From Nephrocerus scutellatus (lineage: Eukaryota; Arthropoda; Insecta; Diptera; Pipunculidae): a DNA stretch of 64,000 nt. Each line of letters starts with the position of its first letter. The stretch's first letter is position 1. The notes below the pieces were generated by a model. The model made no database searches, was not told where the DNA came from, and saw nothing but the letters and a program-made list of their open reading frames with translations. This document shows, piece by piece, positions 9,679-19,468 of this stretch. The position numbers and the translations under genes were made by a program. The DNA is taken from assembly GCA_947095585.1 (NCBI GenBank), contig OX352761.1, forward strand, positions 87,816,779 through 87,880,778, in the 5' to 3' direction.

Positions 9679-10900
9679 TTCGGATGTATGCTATGTCCCT
9701 AAAATACAGCAGTCCACGAAACCAAACAAAATGTTTCCAATGTCCAACCGACACTGATCAATTCTGAATCAGGTATTAACGGGCTTCCTGCCCTAACGAT
9801 TGTTTTTATACATATAGAATTTACGTGTATAGATTTCCACATATAAATACCAGTACCCAAAATATATGGTGGATTTGGTCCCAAAAAGTTAAGAGTAAAA
9901 AAAAACTTACCGCAACAGTAGGCTGCCAGAATCAGGCAAAAAAAAATTCAAGTCGATTTGAAAGTATACGATATAAGGTATGATTGCCGGGGAGACGATC
10001 ACGGAGCGTGCAGGTGTGTATGCGGCTAAATGGGAAAAAAAAGTTTATTAGTAATGATAAGTAAAGATATAGTCAAGTCGTTGACCACCAGCCAGTCAAC
10101 ATTTAAATAATGGATTAGGCAGTGTCAAGGACAAAACAAAATTCGCGCCTAAATGAGAAAAAAAACAGTTTATTAGTAATGACAAGTAAAGATATAGTCG
10201 AGTCGTTGACCACCAGCCAGTCAACATTTAAATAGTGGATTAGGCACAGTGTTGAGGACAAAACAAAATTCGCGGCCCAGTCAAAGTTAGACGCCACATA
10301 GCAGATCAAACACCAACGTGGACAATTCTTGTGGCCAACCATAACTGAACGTGGGCCAAACAGTTGTGCCGATCCACCTTCATCCGATTTAAAAAAATCC
10401 ATAGTCAAGCTTCCGCGTTATGGGAATTATCCGGCTGATTGAAGGTGCATCGTCAACAGAAAAAAGACAAAAATCGAAAATTAATCATCAATCAACAAGT
10501 GGAAGGAAGAATTAAATTTGAAACGCGTTCGATCGTTTGCAATTCGACCAGCTATACCGAGATAGAGAAATCGCTGAACCCGCAGAGACAAAAAAAAATT
10601 TAAATTGATTGAAGCTACAAGATATACTAAAACCGGTCAAAAATTATACCGATTGTAGAAGACCAAACAATTGGGCCCCATCTGAAACGGTTCATTTGTG
10701 AATGAACTCGTTCCCTAATTTTCGTTCCCAACAGGTAGCTTGGTCCGGCTTGGCTCAGCTAGAGATGGGGGGGTTTGCTGGGTCTCCCGAACGAAGTTAA
10801 TTTCGCTGCCGATTCAAGAGTAAAACAAAAGGGGAAATGCCACACACACCTCCTCACACCCTGCGATCAGACTCCCCGGCGACAAAGGTCTCTAACGAAG
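9679..10900 (-). other. Untranslated leader of the mdg3-like element
   Basis: This is non-coding sequence between the putative 5' LTR and the gag start. Apart from the internal duplication at 10022-10275 I see no ORF or RNA structure I can name. A primer binding site should lie near its high-coordinate end. TGGGGCCCAATTG at about 10670-10682 (minus) is the only TGG-start candidate that stands out, and I cannot match it to a tRNA with confidence. Confidence 0.4.
10022..10275. repeat. Direct duplication of about 123-125 bp in the leader
   Basis: GCGGCTAAATGGG at 10022 and GCGCCTAAATGAG at 10145 begin two copies. Both contain GTTTATTAGTAATGAYAAG, GTTGACCACCAGCCAGTCAAC and ACAAAACAAAATTCGCG. They differ by about ten substitutions and small indels, so the duplication is not recent. 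Confidence 0.9.
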
Positions 10901-11395
10901 CATAGAGTTTATCCAATAAAAGAACTTATTCGGGTTATCGAGTTCATTGATTTATGTATATATATATTTGACAAAAGAAGATTATATATAGTTATATAGT
11001 CATAGTATTAGCAATAGTAGTAGTAATAGTATAGTGTATAACAACAAGGTAGTTATAGTAATAGTTAAGTGTCTCTATATGAGGTGATAATAATAAGAAA
11101 GTTATATAATTGTATTCAAGGATTATGTTTACTAATGCCCAGCAATAGTAGTAGTAATAGCATAGTATATAATATCAACTTAGTTATATAGTCATGGTAA
11201 TGACCATAGTGATAGTAATAGTATAAGTATAGTATCTATATATATCTAGTAATAAACATAGTGATAGTATTATTATAGTATGTATATATATGATCTGATA
11301 ATACGAAGGTGTCTATATAATTGTATTGTATACATATATTTTATATATATGGTATAGCAATAGCAATAGTATAGTATCTATATATATCTAGTAAT

Positions 11396-11978
11396 GGTAA
11401 TGAAATATGTGTAGATGTACTAATTAGATTATGTAATAATAATCGCGTAATGCTAGTAATGTAGTATGATGGTATGTGCAATACTAATAATAATAATATA
11501 TTTGTGTAATGTTAATGAAATATGTGTAGATGTACTAATTAGATTATGTAATAATAATCGCATAATGCTAGTAATGTAGTATGGTGGTATGTGCAATACT
11601 AATAATAATAATATATTTGTGTAATGTTAATGAAATATGTGTAGATGTACTAATTAGATTATGTAATAATAATCGCATAATGCTAGTAATGTAGTATGGT
11701 GGTATGTGCAATACTAATAATAATAATATATTTGTGTAATGTTAATGAAATATGTGTAGATGTACTAATTAGATTATGTAATAATAATCGCGTAATGCTA
11801 GTAATGTAGTATGGTGGTATGTACAATACTAATAATAATAATATATTTGTGTTAATGAAATATGTGTAGATGTACTAATTAGATTATGTAATAATAATCG
11901 CGTAATGCTAGTAATGTAGTATGATGGTATGTACAATACTAATAATAATAATATATTTGTGTAATGTTAATGAAATAT
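11396..11978. repeat. Minisatellite, about 5 units of 110-115 bp
   Basis: This is the same unit as at 2846-4001. AATAATCGC(G/A)TAATGC occurs at spacings of 115, 115, 115 and 110. It has half the copy number of the 3' LTR, and two units carry the variant CGCATAATG. Units with the GTTAATGAATGTACTAATTA insert are absent. Confidence 0.95.
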
Positions 11979-11980
11979 TT

Positions 11981-12313
11981 TTAGAAAGGTTTATTGGGTT
12001 TAGTGGTAGATTTTAATGAGTAATTTTCGTCTTTGGTGCTGCTTTCAAATGGGCAGGCAGTGTTATTTGAAATTCTTTCTAGGGGATCCTGAACTTCTTC
12101 AGTAAGGCTTGCCAATGGAAGATCATCTTCATCGATGAATACACAGCTTTGATCACACAGGTGCTCATTTTCAAAGTGCGTTAGAAATTCTTGAAATGCA
12201 ATGCTGGCTTGGCCGAGGATGCACGAAATCTCAAACGAGGTTGAACTGTTGCAGAATACTTCACCACATTTAAAATTGCAGTACATAGCTGTTGTGTACT
12301 TTAAATGGTACAA
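11981..12313 (-). CDS. LTR-borne ORF, 110 codons, Cys-rich zinc-finger-like protein (copy B)
   Basis: It is the counterpart of the ORF at 4024-4338. The Cys pattern, the HFENEHLCDQSC block and the acidic segment are all kept. Visible replacements are Thr to Ile in the CTLGQ segment and Pro to Leu in FPTHF. A small indel after the SSTK motif gives it a different C-terminus (ending about SLKSTTKPNKPF). Retention of an open frame in both copies is suggestive, but the time since divergence is short, so this alone does not prove selection. Confidence 0.45.
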   Translation of the reverse strand: MYHLKYTTAMYCNFKCGEVFCNSSTSFEISCILGQASIAFQEFLTHFENEHLCDQSCVFIDEDDLPLASLTEEVQDPLERISNNTACPFESSTKDENYSLKSTTKPNKPF

Positions 12314-12909
12314 AACTTCGAAAATCCAAAGTTCTTTTAAATTATTACGTTTTAATAAGGAATAACTGCGCTCCCACCGAGCACTTGCACTGTCAGTGTC
12401 CTCAGAAAATAAAATTCACAATCGGGTGCTCCTCCAACTTGTCGGATGTCAGCTCCCCTTTTCAGCTTTCAATTGGGGTTATGTGATGTCAATCAATCAT
12501 TCACCAGCGTGGCTTGGGAAACCAGAAACACATACGATGTCGCCGCTTGACGCTGCAACCACTTTTTCTCGATTCGACCAGACAACAGCACGAATTCACA
12601 CTCTACGCGTTTTTCCGATGATTACCAATTAATAATCGCATAAAGAGAAATGGCTATGGCGAACAATATAAGACGAGTTCTCTCCAATGTGCACCAGATA
12701 GGCCAAAAGCAAAAACAAAAGTGCCCAAACGCCATCATCAAAAATTGCCATCCGGCCACGACAACCTCATTCCAGTTCTGCCAACTTAGTGATGAGTAAA
12801 AGTCCATGTCGTGCCTATTGCGTTTACACGATGAATTTAATATCCAGTGAATTTTATTTCCAGTGAAAATCGCATTGAATAATTGGAAAGACCGTCGACG
12901 AAGGCGTCG

Positions 12910-13230
12910 AGTTTTATATATTAGAAAAGTGTTAATTATGAATAAAAAAAATTAGCTGAAATGTGCAATGAGATGAACTAGGAGAGCTAAAGTAAGCTAT
13001 GTCAAACTATTTTTCACCTTAGCTTATCTGAAATGTGCAGTTGGCCTAAGTGTTGTTGTTGCGAAGCACTTATAAATGGTCTTCTAAGTTATATGCAGGT
13101 AAAAGTGGATTCAGACTATAGACGTGCGAGAAAACATGATCGGGCCGACTATAGTTAAATTGACGTTTGGGTTTGCCAGAGGAGATTGACACAACGCGAA
13201 TTTTATAGTTTTTGAGGTATGGCCTATATC
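12910..13230. other. Spacer with remnants of a Harbinger-type MITE
   Basis: AT-rich sequence. The only recognisable content is the terminal fragment at 12950-13046. Nothing else is identified up to the transposase remnant at 13231. Confidence 0.4.
12950..13046. mobile_element. Terminal fragment of a Harbinger-type MITE
   Basis: It ends with CTTAGCTTATCTGAAATGTGCAG followed by TTGGCC and TAAG. This matches the right end of the complete MITE at 26983-27519 (TTAGCTGAAATGTGCAACGGGCC then TAA). AGCTAAAG/TAAGCT subterminal motifs are also shared. The left end is not recognisable, so this is a truncated or diverged copy. Confidence 0.5.
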
Positions 13231-13503
13231 AAAGTTTCACCAGTTATAACACCACCTTCACACAGTGGCACTAATTAGTTTAACTACAAAGGCACCTTTA
13301 GCGTTTTGCTTTTGGGCGTAGACTCATCATATTCTTTTTTATTTATTGATGTTGGCTGTAAAGGCCGTATCTCTGATGGTGGTGTTTTTAAACAGTATGA
13401 TTTGGACGGATCTCAATAAGGGAACAATGAATTTGCAAAAATATGAGATATTACCAGAAAGAAAAAATCAAGTGCCCTACATTATAGTCAGCGATGCTGT
13501 TTT
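13231..13503 (+). pseudogene. PIF/Harbinger transposase fragment, N-terminal side of the copia insertion
   Basis: Translation gives FNYKGTFSVLLLGVDSSYSF then LFIDVGCKGRISDGGVFK, the catalytic-core signature of Harbinger DDE_Tnp_4 transposases. After a frameshift, LNKGTMN and ERKNQVPYIIVSDAVF follow, matching the segment before the next conserved block. A stop interrupts the frame in the TN*FNYKG region. The copia-A element C1 starts exactly at 13504, and the transposase resumes at 18080. Confidence 0.75.
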
Positions 13504-13745
13504 TGTGAACTTTAGTTATAAATAAAACAAAGCGTAGACGTGTTTTACTAAAAGAAATATTTATTATGATGAAATAAATGTATGAGTAATCAAAACAACG
13601 TGTGCATAGTACGACGTCCTAACAAGAAGTGAAGTTAATAAGAACATAAATGAATACATATCATATCAGAATACATATCAGAATTTGTCATGAATTACTA
13701 ACAATGGCAAAACTAATTTAACGAAATGAATTACATATTTCAATA
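13504..13745 (-). repeat. copia-A C1 3' LTR
   Basis: On the minus strand it runs from TATTGAAATATGTAATTC to AAAGTTCACA. It aligns with 17872-18079, which lacks about 27 bases near its outer edge. The preceding AAGAGGCGG on the minus strand is the likely polypurine tract. Confidence 0.9.
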
Positions 13746-13789
13746 CCGCCTCTTAATTCAATGAGTACATAAAATATTGTTATTAACAT

Positions 13790-14284
13790 TTAAATCAAAT
13801 TTAAATAAATACGATGTTTTGTGAAGAGATTTTTGCCAAGACCCTTCGTCATTATATCTGCTGTCTGGTCACCAGTTGGGATGTATTCCAGCATTACTTC
13901 CTTATTTTGAACCGCTTCACGGATGAAATTAAATTTTACATCGATATGTCTTAGTCGCTTGAGGTCTCTGGATTCCTGAGCAACTCGAATGCACGATTGA
14001 TTATCTACGTGAATAATCGTAGGCAATTTGCATTCAACACCAATTTCGCTCAACAGCGATCGAAGCCATTTTGCTTGGCAAATACCTTGACCCAATGATA
14101 TGTATTCTGCCTCGGTTGATGACAAGCTAGCTGTTGCTTGTGTACGTGATGCCCAGCTCACCGTATTACCAAATACTTTGAACACATAACCGGATATTGA
14201 CTTTCGATAATTTTTTTCACCTGCCCAGTCCGAGTTAGTATATCCAACCAATGGTTCAGCATTCCCATGCTTCTCATAAACCAT
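13790..14284 (-). pseudogene. pol: copia-A C1 RNase H
   Basis: It encodes the C-terminal copia RNase H with acidic residues D19 (NSDWAG), E58 (STEAEYISL) and D94 (HVDNQS), and the terminal VMLEYIPTGDQTADIMTKGL block typical of the family. The domain is intact, but it is separated from the RT by broken sequence at 14285-14375, so it could not be made as part of a working polyprotein. Confidence 0.93.
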
Positions 14285-14374
14285 TTTTAAATTTAATGTT
14301 GATGGAATGTATCGAAGAACTCTCTTTGCATGAATAAAGTGTTCCTTTTTGAAACAACTTTGAAATCGGCTAAA

Positions 14375-15208
14375 TTAATTTGTTGATGCGCACAAATCAG
14401 GTCTCGTAGTAATTGTCGCATATGTTAAACAGCCAATCAGTTCACGATACGGAACATCATCACAATCAACTTTGGTGTCCTTAATCAAATCAATATTCGT
14501 TTCCATCGGAGTTGCAATTCCTTTGCAATCAGCCATGTTGAATTTATTCACCAAACTTCTCAAATAATTTGTTTGATTCATGCTGATTACAATATTGGCT
14601 TTGTCACGTTGAATTTGCATCCTAAGGAATGTATTGGCTTCGCCAATATCTGTCATTTCAAATTCCTTTGACAACAATTGCTTAATGATTTTTATTCCAT
14701 CCAAATCATTCGATATTATCAATAAATCATCGACATACAGCAATATGTAACAAATAATACCATTTTCATTTTTAATGTTTAAAAATTGATCCGATAAACA
14801 CCGTTTGAATCCACGTTTGACAATGAATTCATTAAAACGATCGTTCCACATTCTGGATGCTTGTTTCAAGCCATTCAGAGAACGATTCAATTTGCATACC
14901 TTTGTGGAGTCTTTCTTGAAACCATCTGGCTGTTGCATGTAAATTTCTTCATTCAGGAAACCATTTAGGAATGCGCATTTGACATCCATTTGATGTACCA
15001 AATATCCATGATGCACTGCAACTGCCAATAAAATTCTAAATGTTGTTAGTTTAGCTGTGGGTGAATACGTCTCGTTGTAATAAAACCCTTTTTCTTGACT
15101 GAATCCACGGGCAACCAATCTTGCCTTGTATTTGTCGAAATCACCATTAGCTTTACATTTCAACTTAAAAACCCATTTGCAAGTAATTGCCTTTCTTCCT
15201 GGCGGCAA
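14375..15208 (-). pseudogene. pol: copia-A C1 reverse transcriptase
   Basis: 277 codons cover most of the Pseudoviridae RT: CKWVFKLK at the start, QMDVKCAFLNG (catalytic D75), SLNGLKQASRMW, YVDD (158-161) and the TTRPDLCAS motif at the end. The Tyr of SLYGLKQ is replaced by Asn. In this copy the 14-base stretch around GFYYNETYSP is present; it is deleted in the tandem-array copies. A stop separates it from the upstream linker. Confidence 0.93.
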
Positions 15209-15214
15209 TTCACA

Positions 15215-15830
15215 CTAATCCCAAGTATTGTTTTTCATTAGAGATGTGTATTCATCGTTGATGGCATTTTTCCACATTAGCCAATCATCACGTTGTTTAG
15301 CATCAGCAATCGAAATCGGATCATTTTGAACAAATTCTTCAGCACATAATGCAAAAGTAGCATCTTCCCATTGATTGTACTTTGCTGGCTGCACCCGTTC
15401 ACCAAATCTTTGTGGCTTCTTCGATTCTCTGGAACTTCGACGAACATTACTGTTGTTACCAGTGCAATCCTTATTAGCACTGTTGACATTTTCTTTGAAG
15501 TTACCAGCATTTTCCAGTTCAATACTGTGGAGATTTTCATTGCTGTTACCAGTACCTTCCTCATTAGTACTGTGGACATTCTCTTTGGAGTTACCAGTAT
15601 TATCCTTAATACTGTGGACATTATCTTTGGAGTTGCCAGCACTATCCTTAGTAATGTGGACATTATCTTCGATGTCCCCCGTCATCATCCAAATTTGTAC
15701 CGTGGTTAAAAGATCTATCATCAGCATCAGAGAATTGCTCACTGGCCTTTGACTCATTTAAGGGAAATAAATCACCATCCTCAGCGTCAGCTTACACCTC
15801 TGTATTTATAACCACCATTTTGTTTAGATT
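15215..15830 (-). pseudogene. pol: copia-A C1 integrase-RT linker with 12-15 residue repeats
   Basis: It is a hydrophilic linker with five imperfect repeats of the type AGNSK(D/E)NVHS and ENxHS..EN.GN, followed by NVRRSSRESKKPQRFGE. C1 has one repeat more than the copies in the tandem array. A frameshift near 15680 splits it. In copia such linkers contain integrase C-terminal tail and localisation signals; a nuclear targeting role for the basic stretch is inference. The repeats also keep antisense frames open, which are not genes. Confidence 0.8.
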
Positions 15831-16302
15831 CAACACAGATTTCTCGTCAAAAACAACATTACGACCAATAAATAATTTGTTGCTTTCCAAATTCCATAAA
15901 CGATATGAACCATGCGATGCCGCATATCCGAGAAACAAACATTTCGTTGACTTCGATTCAAATTTCTTGCAATATTCAGTCGGGATATAATTGTAGCAAA
16001 TCGAACCAAATATTTTAATATGTGACAAATCTGGCTTTGAACCAAAGCAAATTTCAGCCGGTGTTTTGGTAATAAACTGTTTACCATATGCTGCCGTTGG
16101 TGATCGATTTTTAATATAATTTGCAGCCAAAACTGCTTCATTCCAAAAACGCCGATTCATACCACCCGATGTCAACATACCCAATGCCTTCTCTTGCAAT
16201 GTTCGATTTAATCTTTCAGCTACAGCATTCATTTCAGGATTTATATGCAACGGTATACATCATCTGAATTCCTTTGTTCGCCCAGAATCCCTTAAATTTC
16301 CT
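15792..16302 (-). pseudogene. pol: copia-A C1 integrase, C-terminal part only
   Basis: It starts around the third catalytic residue (AVAERLNRTLQEKALG) and continues through FWNEAVLAANYIKNRSP and the FGSICYNYIP/KCLFLGYAASHG segment characteristic of copia integrases. At about 16302 it joins the GAG-pre segment directly, so the HHCC and the two catalytic Asp residues (about 430 bases compared with the copy at 46767-47915) are deleted. Confidence 0.9.
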
Positions 16303-16874
16303 TGATCAATATCAATAATCATATTGTATTTAATCATGCGTTTCATGTCGAATACATTCAAATGCCCCAAGCGGAAATGCCATAGATCCTGAGATAATTT
16401 ATTCAAATCATTTCCATTGGCTACACCGGCAAACACATTCGGTTGAACTTGAAAATTAACTTCATATAATTTTCCATTCACTTGTCCAACAAATTGTATT
16501 TCACCTTCGAAAATAATGTACGCCATATCCCCTTCAAACACAACCTTGAAACCTCTTTTGGTTAAAGCACGAATTGACATCAAATTGCATTTTAAATCAC
16601 GCACATGCAAAACTTCTTTGATAGTGCGAGACTTCGATTCGCCCTTATAAAAATATAAAACATTAATTTCACCTTGTTGTGTTGAAACTAATTTTTGATC
16701 TTTCTTTGCGACATTAATATTCACATGTTCAATATTAGCCAATTTATTGAAATACGAATTCTCATTAACCATATGTTCCGTTGCGCCAAAATCCAGAACA
16801 AACCGGATTTCACCAAGTTGCGTCGCTTTATGCGCATGCGATGACACGTTCAAACATAACTTACAAAACATCAT
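16260..16874 (-). pseudogene. pol: copia-A C1 protease and GAG-pre-integrase domain
   Basis: RFVLDFGATEHM is the copia protease active site with Ser replaced by Phe (DSG to DFG), which should abolish activity. GAG-pre sequence LWHFRLGHLNVFDMKRMIKY follows. The start ATGATG lies 14 bases inside the end of gag in the +1 frame, an arrangement shared with the C3, U2 and U3 copies. Confidence 0.9.
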
Positions 16875-17692
16875 TGCCTACTTGAATTTCACCATCGTCG
16901 ACAACCGCACACAAAAGTGATGATTCACCATCTTTTCCATTTGAACTGGATGTATTATTTGCACTTCCACATTTCTTGGATTTTTGTTTTATCGAAGTAC
17001 CTTTTAATTTAAAACATTGTGCCTTTTTATGTCCAGGCTTACCACAATGATGACAAATAATTCCAGATTTCATATGCATCGCAGTTGCCTTATTCGAATT
17101 TCCATGTTCGTCATTTCGTCTATGCCGCTTACCATATTAATCTAATAAACGCGCTTTGACAAATTCCAATGACAAACCTTTTGCATTCATTGTTTCTAAT
17201 GCAGTAACCAAATTATCGAAACATTTCGGCAAAGTCAAAATCAAATGACAAATAACATCCATTCACGATTTTAATTCACGAACTGTTTTATCGAACTGAA
17301 GAAAATGTTCCGTTATACTGATCTTCTTGTCGTATTTCAATGTTAACAATTGCTTGCGTAGCAACAATTGACAGCAATGCTTTTTCGTTCGAAAACTTGT
17401 TTCAAATTATCAATCATGCCCTTTGCCGTCGTTTGGTTTTTCACATATTTAGGCTGACTACCATGAATACTTTGAACAATAAATGAAATACACGATTTTT
17501 TTCTTTTCGCATATTTGGATGCTTTTCACTGTCTGTTTCATTAATAATAAGATCGGCCAATGAATCTTCAATATATTTTGTTAATTCTTCTTTGTCCAAC
17601 AAAATCTTCAACCGATATTGTCAATTATCATAATTCGAACCTTCAATTGCAAAATCTTCGTTGCAAAGACGTTTGACGTCGAATCCATCATT
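16861..17692 (-). pseudogene. gag: copia-A C1 gag
   Basis: Gag starts near 17692 (MMDSTSNVFATKILQ) and ends at 16861. A single knuckle, CHHCGKPGHKKAQC, is in the intact last 72 codons. The middle region (17080-17600) is broken by stops and frameshifts. At the codon corresponding to 40946-40948 this copy has Ser, whereas the amplified copies have TAA. Confidence 0.88.
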
Positions 17693-17857
17693 TTTTATTT
17701 CACAATATACCGTAATGTACTGACTGTATTGCGAAATTCACTAAATGCACAAAATCTTCGTTGCACAAATAAATCGCCACTTCTAATAAATAAATTCTAC
17801 AAAATCTTCGTTGTACGAATTATATTTTTAATTAATTCACTTTTAATTACTAACACT

Positions 17858-17871
17858 CTGGGCCCATAACC
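17858..17871 (-). other. Primer binding site, copia type
   Basis: GGTTATGGGCCCAG on the minus strand directly follows the 5' LTR. Drosophila copia uses the same sequence, complementary to an internal half of initiator tRNA-Met. The same site lies at 18513-18526 (+), 41269-41282 (-) and next to the other copia-A 5' LTRs. Confidence 0.85.
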
Positions 17872-18079
17872 TGTTTACTGTAGTTATAGAAATAAAACAA
17901 AGCTAGTCGTGTTATACTAAAAGAAATATTTATTATGATGAAATAAATGTATGAGTAATCAAAACTACGTATGCATAGCACGACGTTCTAATAAGAAGTA
18001 ACGTTAATAAGAATATAAATGAATATAGCGTCGTATCAGAATATGTCACGAATTACTAAAAATGGCAATTAATTCAATT
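17872..18079 (-). repeat. copia-A C1 5' LTR
   Basis: It is homologous to 13504-13745 but lacks about 27 bases (ACTAATTTAACGAAATGAAT region). Its outer end AATTCAATT is followed by the GTTTT duplication. LTR divergence from its partner is visible by eye (several percent plus the indel), so the insertion is not recent. Confidence 0.88.
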
Positions 18080-18230
18080 GTTTTTTCCTTGCAAACTCAT
18101 GTATTAAAAATTCAAAAAATTCTTTGAAGCGCATCTTCAACTATAGATTAAGCAGAGCACGAAATGTTTCTGAAAACACTTTCGGTATTTTGACCGCAGT
18201 TTTCCATGTGTTAAGAAAACCAACGCAACG
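18080..18230 (+). pseudogene. PIF/Harbinger transposase fragment, C-terminal side
   Basis: FNYRLSRARNVSENTFGIL followed by TAVFHVLRKP is the conserved C-terminal block of Harbinger transposases (family pattern FNYRLSRARxxxENxFGIL). It lies directly after the GTTTT duplication and continues the domain interrupted at 13503, in the same orientation. Sequence beyond about 18235 is no longer recognisable. Confidence 0.8.
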
Positions 18231-18350
18231 CAATGAAAATAGATGGATTGGGATAAACTACAGTTTTTTGAGTTTTTTTTTGAAAATTTAATTTTTTTCA
18301 GTGGTTTAAGGGAGGTTTGGGGTTAATTGGTATCATATGAAGGATAATAT

Positions 18351-18512
18351 TGTTGAATAAGTGAACAACACCACTCAACCATAATCAATTATTGTATTGT
18401 TACCGACTTCACTTTGGTGAAGACATATTTTTTTTTTATAATAAAACGTACTTATGTATAAACGTGCTTTCCGAACTATCTGTCTTTTTATTTCTATTAA
18501 ACAATCCCGACA
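18351..18512 (+). repeat. C2 5' LTR
   Basis: It runs from TGTTGAATAAGTG to AATCCCGACA, about 162 bp, and is directly followed by GGTTATGGGCCCAG (primer site, 18513-18526). It contains a TATAATAAAA run near 18440. The left edge is chosen from the TGTTG start and has no second LTR to confirm it. Confidence 0.65.
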
Positions 18513-18648
18513 GGTTATGGGCCCAGTCACCAATAAAAAATAGTAAAAAAAATTAGCGTTGTTGATTAAGTATCGTTTAAATAAACAATAATAATAATTA
18601 AATTAGTTTTTTGTGAAATCAAATCGACGAATTTTTCTAACCCAAAAA

Positions 18649-19468
18649 ATGGCAGCGTCATTTGGAAATGTTCATGTAGAAAAATTATTAGGTCGAGAAA
18701 ATTATGGATCGTGGGCGTTTGCAGTTAAAAATTATCTCGAACATGAAGATTTATGGGATGCTGTATCCGGTGATATAAAAGAAGATGATGAAAACTTTAA
18801 AAAGCAGGATACCAAAGCGAAATCTAAAATCATTTTGTTGGTTGAAAAAATCAACTACGTACATATCATGGATGCAAAAACGTCAAAAATGGTCTGGGAT
18901 AAGTTAAAATCTACTTTTGAAGATTTAGGATTGTCACGAAAAGTTGGATTATTGCGCAAACAACTACGCTCAATAGCTGTGCAAGTACGGAAGAATATGT
19001 CAATAAAATTGTTACAGCAGCTCATAAATTGACAGAAATTGGACTTATTATTAGTGAAGAATGGGTTGGCACGTTGTTGCTAGCAGTCTTACCAGAACAG
19101 TATGACCCGATGATCATGGGTCAGGTGTGACAATTACAGGTGACTCAATCAAAACAAAGTTGCTACAGGATGTACAAAAGAATGTTAATTCTCAAGGTGC
19201 TTTTTATACAAATAAAAAGAATTTTAGCGACAGTTCTTCAAAAAAAGGAAATAAGTTTCAGTTACAAAAAGGCAAAGGACCTCGTTGTTTTAGTTGCAAT
19301 AAAAATGGTCACATAGCAAAGGATTACAAAAATCAAAACAAAAATGATGTTAAATCAAAAGCGTCTCATGCTGGTTTATGTTCAGCGTTCTCGATGGACA
19401 CAGTGAATCTGGATGATTGGTATATTGATTCCGGAGCGTCAATGCATATGACGATGCGAAAGGATTAG
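18649..19468 (+). pseudogene. gag: C2 gag and protease start
   Basis: The start at 18649 (MAASFGNVHVEKLLGRENYG) is preferred over the in-frame Met at 18613 because it matches typical copia Gag starts and is preceded by an A-rich context. A UBN2-like segment (WDKLKSTFEDLG) follows, then a frame break near 19030. The knuckle CFSCNKNGHIAKDY has Tyr in place of the last Cys. The protease motif WYIDSGASMHMT is intact (Asp at residue 101 of the second frame). A TAG ends the frame at 19468. Confidence 0.88.

Larger units (their letters stand above)
2671..12909 (-). mobile_element. Ty3/gypsy element, mdg3/Blastopia-like, with very large LTRs
   Basis: Gag, protease, RT, RNase H and integrase pieces occur in that order on the minus strand between about 9678 and 5090. 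The internal part is flanked on both sides by direct copies of one composite sequence (2671-4937 and about 10901-12909), each with the same order of parts: promoter-like leader, Cys-rich ORF, minisatellite. Direct copies at both ends of a gypsy internal region are most simply its LTRs. The 3' copy begins TGTAACGACC on the minus strand at 4937; the 5' copy has lost or altered its outermost few bases. I could not identify the primer binding site, and the polypurine tract before 4937 is poor. Clade assignment comes from the gag start and the absence of env and is tentative. Confidence 0.6.
10901..12909 (-). repeat. Putative 5' LTR with minisatellite and ORF
   Basis: From 11222 to 12909 it is the direct counterpart of 2671-4930. 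From 10930 to 11221 it extends further in low-complexity sequence (TAGTAATAG/TATATAG repeats) that is absent from the other copy because the errantivirus cut it. The outer end at 12909 reads GACGAAGGCGTCG where the 3' copy reads GACGAAGGCGGTCGTTACA, so the terminal bases are eroded. The inner end is not sharply defined; 10901 is an estimate. Confidence 0.5.
13504..18079 (-). mobile_element. copia-A element C1, complete ends, GTTTT target duplication
   Basis: Two LTRs (13504-13745 and 17872-18079) bound a minus-strand gag-pol. GTTTT is present at 13499-13503 and again at 18080-18084, the 5-bp duplication expected for copia. The primer site next to the 5' LTR is copia-type. Internally, the integrase core is deleted and several frames are broken. 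This copy is the most diverged of the copia-A set in the window and retains codons lost in the amplified copies (a Ser where they have a stop in gag, and 14 bases missing from their RT). Confidence 0.92.

Noticed and set aside
18513..18526. tRNA-Met gene fragment
   Set aside because: GGTTATGGGCCCAG is the copia primer binding site next to an LTR; no cloverleaf surrounds it.
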